NCBI GenBank assembly: GCA_013330765.1
Contig: DUHU01000119.1
Span: forward strand, 1 to 12,518
From: Candidatus Poseidoniaceae archaeon
GTDB lineage: Archaea; Thermoplasmatota; Poseidoniia; Poseidoniales; Poseidoniaceae
Length of the DNA stretch: 12,518 nt
Direction of reading: 5' to 3'
A program made the position numbers and the translations under genes. This document shows positions 7,899 to 12,518 of this stretch, piece by piece (the first letter of the stretch is position 1; every line of letters begins with the position of its first letter). Under the pieces are notes generated by a model. It had not been told where the DNA came from and searched no databases. It saw only the letters and a program-made list of their open reading frames with translations.

Positions 7899-8720
7899 AT
7901 GCGTTCAGAGCACGGCGATGTGTTGGCTCACGTGACGGCGGAGGCTGGACCACGGCATGCCTTGCTCATCGATCCAGGGAAGCAGGACGTCGAATTGGCC
8001 GCTCGCCGCGCCCTGGTGGCGGTGGAACGAGGGACACGCCTCCTCCTCGTGGGCGGTTCTACGGACACGCCCGACGACGTCGTGCACGCCACATGCACAG
8101 CGATTCAAGACGCGCTTGACCTCGCGGCCATGGCAGCATCACAGAATCCCGAAGGGAATGAAGACAAGTGGCGCGTTCCTGTGGTGCTTTTCCCCGGGGG
8201 CGCTCATGCCCTTTCGCCCGCCGCCGACGGCATCCTGTTCATGATGCTCATGAACAGCACCGACCCTCGCTTTCTCATCTCTGAACAAGTACGCGGCGCC
8301 CCCTACATCGCACAATTTGGTCTCGACACCGTGCCGACCGGTTACCTTGTGACGGCTCCCGGCGGAGAGGTTGGAAGGGTTGGGAACGCCGATTTGGTGG
8401 ATCCAGATGACGTAGGGAGGGTCAAGGCGAACGCCCTGACGGCTTCCATGTACGGTTTCCGCCTGCTCTACTTGGAGGCGGGCTCAGGGGCTGACGTGCC
8501 GGTAAATCCGGATTTGATCCGAGCGGCCCGCGACGTGGACGGGTTGACCGTGATGGTCGGGGGCGGTTTGCGCAACGGAGCGGCGGTTCGCCGAGCCGTA
8601 CAGGCCGGAGCACACTGGGTGGTCACCGGGACCCTGATTGAGGAAACAGCAGACACAGCAGCCTTGACTCAAGCATTGGACGACGTGCTGAGCGGCCTTG
8701 CCGCTCAATCTTCGTCATAG
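7899..8720 (+). CDS. Geranylgeranylglyceryl phosphate synthase
   Basis: Prenyltransferase that joins sn-glycerol-1-phosphate to geranylgeranyl diphosphate, forming the first ether bond of archaeal membrane lipids. The protein is a single TIM-barrel of 273 aa from ATG 7899. This start is preferred because the next residues run straight into the first strand, HALLIDPGK (D25-K28), as in family members; starts at 7830, 7839 or 7842 would add 19-23 residues with no family counterpart. Further signatures are LLLVGGSTD, VVLFPGG, an AADGILFMMLMNS helix, GYLVTAPGGEVGRVG, LYLEAGSGA (from Y191, E193) with the glycerol phosphate-binding glycines, VMVGGGLRN and GAHWVVTGT. The insert around residues 75-95 (SQNPEGNEDKW) is longer than in small members, as seen in the larger archaeal group. 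It is the strongest pointer to an archaeal host, though some bacteria also carry homologues. Its last 16 bases overlap the end of the coiled-coil gene on the other strand. Confidence 0.93.
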   Translation: MRSEHGDVLAHVTAEAGPRHALLIDPGKQDVELAARRALVAVERGTRLLLVGGSTDTPDDVVHATCTAIQDALDLAAMAASQNPEGNEDKWRVPVVLFPGGAHALSPAADGILFMMLMNSTDPRFLISEQVRGAPYIAQFGLDTVPTGYLVTAPGGEVGRVGNADLVDPDDVGRVKANALTASMYGFRLLYLEAGSGADVPVNPDLIRAARDVDGLTVMVGGGLRNGAAVRRAVQAGAHWVVTGTLIEETADTAALTQALDDVLSGLAAQSSS

Positions 8721-9985
8721 ACCACAGGGTCGCCTTTTCCGCCGGGTGCTGGTGGACGGTCTTCGTCGAGTGCGTTCCCAACAGGGACCTCTTCCACGGC
8801 AACGCCGAGGTCGATTTGACCACCTTCGGCGAGTTCTTCCATGTCCTTGACCGTCGGGGAATTGATTCGGCGCTCAACGTCTGGGGCATCGGCGTAAGCC
8901 GCCCGAGCCGCCTCGCGCTGGTCATGTCCCCGGACCAAACCGAGCGAGTCGGAGAATGCTTTGCCGACGACTTCGCGCGTGCGTTCGCCACGGCGCTGGC
9001 GCGCGACTTCGTCCTCGGCGTCCGAAGCGCGTGCTTCGAGATCGCGCAATTCAGCGGTGCGGTCTTGCAAGGCCGCCTCGATGTCGGTCATGGTGAGCGT
9101 CATCTGTTGGAGCCGCTCATCGCGCTCAAACACATCGTTGTGGAGGCGACGCTCACGGCGACGGAGCGACTCATACTCTCGGTTTCGTTCGAGCAAGCGT
9201 CGCTTCAGGTCCTCGATCTGTTCCACGAGGTAATCGTGTTCAGCGGAAATGGATTTTGGACCGCTCATCACGCGCTCGACTTGATCTTCAAGTTCCGCCA
9301 AGCGTTGATCGCGTACGTCGATGAGGCCGCGAAGGCGGTCAGCGATGTCTCTGAGACGTTGCCGTTCCTCCTCGAGGTTCCGAACGCTGGCCTGTTCGCT
9401 GGCGAGCGCGCTCTGCGATTCGTCGTTGAGTTGCTTCAACCTGCGGACTTCGTCCGCGGTCACAGAGGTCAAGCCTGCATCGGCCGCCCGTTCTAACGCG
9501 ACCACCATTCGCTCCACCCGCTCTTCCATTTCTCCAATGACCTGGTCCTGTTCTTCGCAAAGGGCGCCAAGGCGCTCCATTTCTCCGGTCAGGCGGGTGC
9601 GTTCTTCAGCAGAGGAGGAAGCCGCATGCATCGCCGCTTCTTCTCTCGCGTCTTCGAGCAGTCGCTCGAGGTGAACGATACGTGCTTGTGCGTCGCTCGC
9701 CACTTGTTCGACTTCCTTGAGGCGTTTGACCTCAGGAGCCACTTCGTCGGCACGTTCGGCCAAATCAAGCTCCATCACGCGGAGACGTTGCTTCGCTTCG
9801 ACGACCTCGTCGTTGCGCTCGGCCAACTCCTCCCAAGCGGTCATGACTTCCTCGACCAACTGCTCTACGGGGTAGCCGCGGAGCATTCCTTCGAGGGCCG
9901 CTCGTTCCTCACGAGCACCGGAGGTCCCACGTGTCGAGGCTGCTTCGCTGGACGACATGTGAGCGTGAAGCCCGTCGAACCGCAC
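8705..9985 (-). CDS. Long coiled-coil protein next to an actin homologue
   Basis: I do not recognise a named family. The 426 aa product is almost entirely helical and charged, with heptad-like spacing from about residue 25 to 345. Likely breaks lie near 168-178 (DAGLTSVTAD) and 251-260 (SGPKSISAEH), giving three coiled-coil segments. The end (about 360-426) has no heptads and is Pro/Gly/Asp/Glu-rich, finishing in DPVVYDED. There is no signal peptide or membrane helix, so it should be cytoplasmic. The GTG at 9985 is used because AAGGAAGG lies just before it; ATG 9958 (MSSSEAAS) is the alternative. The gene follows the MamK-like actin by 62 bases on the same strand, so the two are probably co-transcribed. 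By analogy with other actin-partner coiled coils, such as crescentin working with MreB, it may bind, bundle or position the filament; that is inference. An SMC-like role is unlikely because no ATPase head is present. Confidence 0.8.
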   Translation of the reverse strand: MRFDGLHAHMSSSEAASTRGTSGAREERAALEGMLRGYPVEQLVEEVMTAWEELAERNDEVVEAKQRLRVMELDLAERADEVAPEVKRLKEVEQVASDAQARIVHLERLLEDAREEAAMHAASSSAEERTRLTGEMERLGALCEEQDQVIGEMEERVERMVVALERAADAGLTSVTADEVRRLKQLNDESQSALASEQASVRNLEEERQRLRDIADRLRGLIDVRDQRLAELEDQVERVMSGPKSISAEHDYLVEQIEDLKRRLLERNREYESLRRRERRLHNDVFERDERLQQMTLTMTDIEAALQDRTAELRDLEARASDAEDEVARQRRGERTREVVGKAFSDSLGLVRGHDQREAARAAYADAPDVERRINSPTVKDMEELAEGGQIDLGVAVEEVPVGNALDEDRPPAPGGKGDPVVYDED

Positions 9986-10047
9986 TTGAACCTTCCTTCA
10001 ATCGAGCCCTTGAGGGCCTGCGTTGTCGAAGCGGAACGGCAGCGCCG

Positions 10048-11052
10048 TCACTCGATGGAGGTGAACATGTCTTCAGGCATGTCCTGTGCGAGCGCGACAG
10101 CGCCCACAGCCACCTTGTCGATGGGATCTTCGACGCAGCGCACGGCCACATTGCCGATGTCTGCAATCTCCGCAGCAAGCCGGTCAGCGATGCCTTCGAT
10201 GAGGGAGCCGCCACCGGACAAGATGATGTTCTGGCGGAAGGTTTCCTGGTACTCCGGATCTGCGCCTGCAACCGTCTTCTTGATGCCGTTTCCAAGCAGG
10301 GGGACGAGAGCGTCGCAGGCTTCACCGATGAGGTCGCCAATGTCGACACGCTGCTGCTTGCCTTCGACGGAAAGGTCGACGAGCACTTCGCGGACGTCGC
10401 CGCCCACGTAGGAGGACGCTTCCTTCCAGCGGCGGACCATGTCCTTGGTGACTTGGGCGCCGGTGTACTTCTTGCGGATGAGGTCCATGAGGTGGAGGTC
10501 GAGCCAATCGCCGGCCTCGGCGATGCTGATTTGGTCTTCGTCGTTGGGGAAGGTCCCGTACAAGCGGGCAATGTCCGTGGTGCCTGCGCCGATGTCGACC
10601 ATGATGGTCCCGTGGAATTCACCGATACCGTAGGCGGTGGCGAAGGGTTCGCTCACCACCATGATGGCGTTGACTTGACCACGCAGGGTCGCGACGAGGT
10701 TGGATTTGTCCGTAAAGGAAACGTGCGACGGAGAGCAGACCACGCCCACCACTTCGTCGTACTCTTCGGGATCCATGGTTTCGATGAGGTGACCCATGAA
10801 GGCCTTCGCCGCTGCGAGGTTGGCTTCGTCGTCTTGCGTGACGCCCTTGGCCATCGGGCGGTAAAGGTCACAGGACATCTTGTGCTTCAGGGCTTCCGCG
10901 CCAAACAACACGTCGCGCTTGAGCATGTTCCGGGCCACGGGGTCCTTGGGACGACCGACGACGGTTTCCACGGTGTGGATGGTGCCGGAGCTCGATGCGA
11001 TGGTCGATTGGTACGTGCCAAGGTCAATGCCGATGTACAGTCGTTCGCTCAT
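10048..11052 (-). CDS. MamK-like actin homologue (MreB/actin superfamily ATPase)
   Basis: Cytoplasmic filament-forming ATPase of the actin fold. The 334 aa product starts at ATG 11052 (MSERLYIGIDLG); an in-frame TTG at 11061 would add three residues. The actin motifs are in order: phosphate 1 GIDLGT (D10-T13), catalytic Glu135 in VVSEPF, phosphate 2 DIGAGTTD (D153-D160), adenosine loop LSGGGSLIEG (258-267) and connect 2 KVAVGAVALA near the end. Several stretches read like the magnetosome actin MamK rather than MreB: VVGRPKD, the DLYRPMAKGV region, VDIGAGTTDI followed by LYGTFPNDEDQ, and PEYQETFRQNIILSGGGS. The spacing E135 to D153 equals that between the ATPase-critical E143 and D161 of Magnetospirillum MamK, as I recall it. 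No membrane-binding N-terminal helix is seen. No magnetosome gene is nearby. It sits 62 bases before the coiled-coil gene and 69 bases after the TSP3-repeat gene, all on one strand. Hsp70-like or ParM-like identity is less likely, given the length and motif text. Confidence 0.88.
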   Translation of the reverse strand: MSERLYIGIDLGTYQSTIASSSGTIHTVETVVGRPKDPVARNMLKRDVLFGAEALKHKMSCDLYRPMAKGVTQDDEANLAAAKAFMGHLIETMDPEEYDEVVGVVCSPSHVSFTDKSNLVATLRGQVNAIMVVSEPFATAYGIGEFHGTIMVDIGAGTTDIARLYGTFPNDEDQISIAEAGDWLDLHLMDLIRKKYTGAQVTKDMVRRWKEASSYVGGDVREVLVDLSVEGKQQRVDIGDLIGEACDALVPLLGNGIKKTVAGADPEYQETFRQNIILSGGGSLIEGIADRLAAEIADIGNVAVRCVEDPIDKVAVGAVALAQDMPEDMFTSIE

Positions 11053-11090
11053 TTGGTCCAACGTCCTATGATGCCTCGACTGCGCGTCCG

Positions 11091-11113
11091 ACCTTCAAGG
11101 TTCACCCTGAACC
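11091..11113. repeat. Overlapping palindromes upstream of the actin gene
   Basis: Two perfect inverted repeats abut in the 69-base gap before the actin gene. One is ACCTT-C-AAGGT (11091-11101) and the other GGTTCA-CCC-TGAACC (11099-11113). They lie about 40-60 bases before the actin start, a place suited to an operator, or to a short terminator of the TSP3-repeat gene that ends at 11122. No U-rich tract follows on the - strand, so a protein-binding site is somewhat more likely than a terminator. Confidence 0.4.
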
Positions 11114-11121
11114 GTTCCGGC

Positions 11122-12468
11122 TCATTCGTCCTCTTCATTTGGCCTTGATGAAGCGATAAACGGGTCACGCAAACCCCTATCGCCCCCTTCATCCGGCTTC
11201 CGCCACAGGAAAACCGTCACAACCAGCACCAAGAGGAGTCCTGCCAACGCGACAGGCCGGAACACGGGAGGTGCTTGTTCGCCCACGCTCGCTGAGGGGA
11301 GGACCTTCATGGTCGCTCGAACATCATCTGGGGGCATGGCCACCTCAAGGGTGGCTTCGGGCGAACCGTTGTCTGTTTCAAAGGTCAGGATGACCTCGAT
11401 CACCGACCCGTTGCCAGCCCAAGGCACGGCCCAAACGGAGGCATTCCACCGAAGCACGTGCTCGCCAGCTCCGCTTTCTTGTTGCAGACTTGCAGGCAAC
11501 GGCACACCGTCGACCACCAGCGATGCGGCCAAAACCCCCCCGTCCCCGTCTTCGTCTTGGACCGTCACGCGAACGATCATCACGTCTCCCGGAGCGGGCT
11601 CTGGAGTGATCAGCACCGCTTCCACCGTGGGCACCACATCAATGGGACGACATCCGTCAAGGTTGGTCGGCCATGCCGAATCGTTGACCGTGTTGGGGCA
11701 CGCATCGAGGTGATCAGGCACGCCGTCAGCGTCCAGGTCGTCCAAACAACCGTCACCGTCCACGTCAGCGGGCCGGGCGTCCTCGTCGGGACAAAGGTCG
11801 TCCACGTCGTCCACGCCGTCCATGTCCCGGTCGTCAGGACATCCGTCCCCATCGGCGTCTGCTGCACCCCCAGCTTCGCTCACGCACCCGTCGGCGGAAT
11901 CAACCACGCCGTCTCCGTCCGAGTCCTTCGGACCCGGAGCGCCCCGCTCGACGCCCATGACGGCCAAAGCAAATCCGATGCGATCGCCGTCCGTACCAAG
12001 GTATCCGGGGAGGTTCCCGGGCACGACGTGGCGGGCCACCACCTCCACCGTCACCGATGAGACGTTGGCCAGGTCGGCAGCAAGAACGCGCACCCCGCGC
12101 AACGTTTCGTTTGAGCGCGCAGGAGCGACAACCCCGTCGTTCAGGACCGAACTTCCTGCGAAATCAAGGCCGGAGGTCGCCGTTCGTCCGTCGTCGAGGT
12201 GAACGTGCAGCACAAGATCGTCCACGGCCTGATTCCCCAGCGACGGATAGGCCAAACGGACGTCGAGGTCCTCACCCGCGCGCACGTCAAATGTACGCAC
12301 GTAGCGTTCACCTTCCGCAAGGAAGGGGCCAACAGCGCCGGCCCCGTCCCAAGGAATTTCACTCAGCCTGCCGCTGTCGCCGGAGGCGGCGGAAGCACAG
12401 CGCCGCAGCATGCCGCCAAAGCAGAATGCCGTCGCGTTGCGCGAAAAGGTCAACTGGCTGATCCACAT
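11122..12468 (-). CDS. Thrombospondin type 3 repeat protein with C-terminal membrane anchor
   Basis: Probable cell-surface or exported calcium-binding protein, 448 aa from ATG 12468. An N-terminal beta-rich domain (about 40-175) precedes a run of thrombospondin type 3-like repeats (about 182-273). These have DSDGDGVVDSADGC, DADGDGCPDD, DMDGVDDVDDLCP, DVDGDGCLDD and DADGVPDHLDACP units, whose Asp spacing is typical of Ca2+ ligands, with regularly placed Cys. A second beta-rich domain (about 278-385) with several N-x-S/T sequons follows. A single membrane helix (about 395-412, ALAGLLLVLVVTVFLW) and a short charged inner tail ending in NEEDE complete it. No clear signal peptide is seen at the N-terminus, which is odd for this layout. 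The frame stays open to the right edge, so the true start may be GTG 12477 or lie outside, or a frameshift may hide the signal. ATG 12468 is preferred because an AT-rich box lies about 29 bases upstream. The function is unknown; adhesion or envelope organisation is possible. Confidence 0.75.
   Translation of the reverse strand: MWISQLTFSRNATAFCFGGMLRRCASAASGDSGRLSEIPWDGAGAVGPFLAEGERYVRTFDVRAGEDLDVRLAYPSLGNQAVDDLVLHVHLDDGRTATSGLDFAGSSVLNDGVVAPARSNETLRGVRVLAADLANVSSVTVEVVARHVVPGNLPGYLGTDGDRIGFALAVMGVERGAPGPKDSDGDGVVDSADGCVSEAGGAADADGDGCPDDRDMDGVDDVDDLCPDEDARPADVDGDGCLDDLDADGVPDHLDACPNTVNDSAWPTNLDGCRPIDVVPTVEAVLITPEPAPGDVMIVRVTVQDEDGDGGVLAASLVVDGVPLPASLQQESGAGEHVLRWNASVWAVPWAGNGSVIEVILTFETDNGSPEATLEVAMPPDDVRATMKVLPSASVGEQAPPVFRPVALAGLLLVLVVTVFLWRKPDEGGDRGLRDPFIASSRPNEEDE
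11650..11925 (-). repeat. Block of thrombospondin type 3 (Ca2+-binding) protein repeats
   Basis: This encodes about 92 residues in which DxDGDG or DxDGV units recur every 12-25 residues, with Cys at DGC, CP and ACP positions. The repeat is at protein level; the DNA units are too diverged to look like a recent tandem expansion. Calcium binding is inferred from the Asp pattern of the family. Confidence 0.8.
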
Positions 12469-12492
12469 GCAGTACACACGGCAGGAGTGCGC

Positions 12493-12507
12493 ATTATTTT
12501 TCTTTTC
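12493..12507 (-). promoter_or_regulatory. TATA/BRE-like promoter for the TSP3-repeat gene
   Basis: Read on the - strand this is GAAAAGAAAAATAAT, the most AT-rich stretch of a GC-rich window. A purine-rich BRE-like part precedes an AAAAATAA box. The box centre is about 29 bases before ATG 12468, which would place transcription start at or just before that codon, giving a leaderless message as is common in archaea. Confidence 0.5.
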
Positions 12508-12518
12508 GCAGCATCGCA

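Noticed and set aside
8705..9985. SMC or Rad50-type ATPase
   Set aside because: The protein is only coiled coil and tail; no Walker A, Walker B or signature motif is present.
10006..10017. Short hairpin GCCCT-TG-AGGGC between the actin and coiled-coil genes as a terminator
   Set aside because: The stem is five pairs with a two-base loop and no T tract follows; it is too weak to call.
9931..11148. A 405-codon open frame on the + strand opposite the actin gene
   Set aside because: It mirrors the actin and flanking codons, shows no recognisable motif and is explained by the high GC content. The - strand actin has full family motifs.
11650..11925. DNA tandem repeat or CRISPR-like array in the TSP3 region
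   Set aside because: Periodicity is in Asp/Gly codons only; unit lengths vary and there are no identical repeats or spacers.
8705..12468. Remnant of a magnetosome island because of the MamK-like actin
   Set aside because: No mamA, mamB, mamE, mamM, mamQ or other magnetosome-type protein is seen among the neighbours. MamK-like actins need not imply magnetosomes.

Overview
The window is a gene-dense, GC-rich (roughly 60 percent by eye) stretch of prokaryotic chromosome with seven protein-coding genes and no RNA gene, insertion sequence or CRISPR array that I can see. No gap between genes reaches 300 bases. The best guess is an archaeon. A geranylgeranylglyceryl phosphate synthase (first step of archaeal ether lipids) is present, one gene has an AT-rich TATA/BRE-like box at the distance expected for a leaderless transcript, and a large secreted-type protein carries thrombospondin type 3 repeats. 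This mix would fit a marine Thermoplasmatota such as Poseidoniales (Marine Group II). That placement is an inference from gene content, because no rRNA or other marker is in the window.

Layout. The + strand begins with a ZIP-family metal transporter cut by the left edge (2-1030). It is followed by a purine operon: a fused PurSL (1108-4140), PurQ (4140-5015) and a multi-pass membrane acyltransferase of the HGSNAT/DUF1624/YeiB type (about 5025-6038). An MsbA/BmrA-like ABC half-transporter on the - strand (7830-6043) meets the acyltransferase tail to tail. It diverges from the + strand GGGP synthase (7899-8720), which overlaps tail to tail with the last - strand block. That block has three co-directional genes, in transcription order: a TSP3-repeat protein with a C-terminal membrane anchor (12468-11122, possibly starting beyond the edge), a MamK-like actin (11052-10048) and a long coiled-coil protein (9985-8705).

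How the genes work together. PurSL and PurQ together make one enzyme, FGAM synthase (step 4 of de novo purine synthesis); PurQ supplies ammonia from glutamine. The GGGP synthase, ABC exporter and acyltransferase all touch lipids or the envelope, but nothing shows that they form one pathway. The - strand block is the most interesting part. A filament-forming actin closest by motif to the magnetosome actin MamK lies immediately before a coiled-coil protein and behind a membrane-anchored surface protein, with no magnetosome genes in view. I propose it as a candidate undescribed archaeal cytoskeletal module.

Other points worth a second look are the strong resemblance of the ZIP transporter to eukaryotic ZIP9 with an inserted duplicated His-rich loop, the apparent CTG start (or in-frame TGA) between purQ and the acyltransferase, and a perfect palindrome built from two opposing stop codons.
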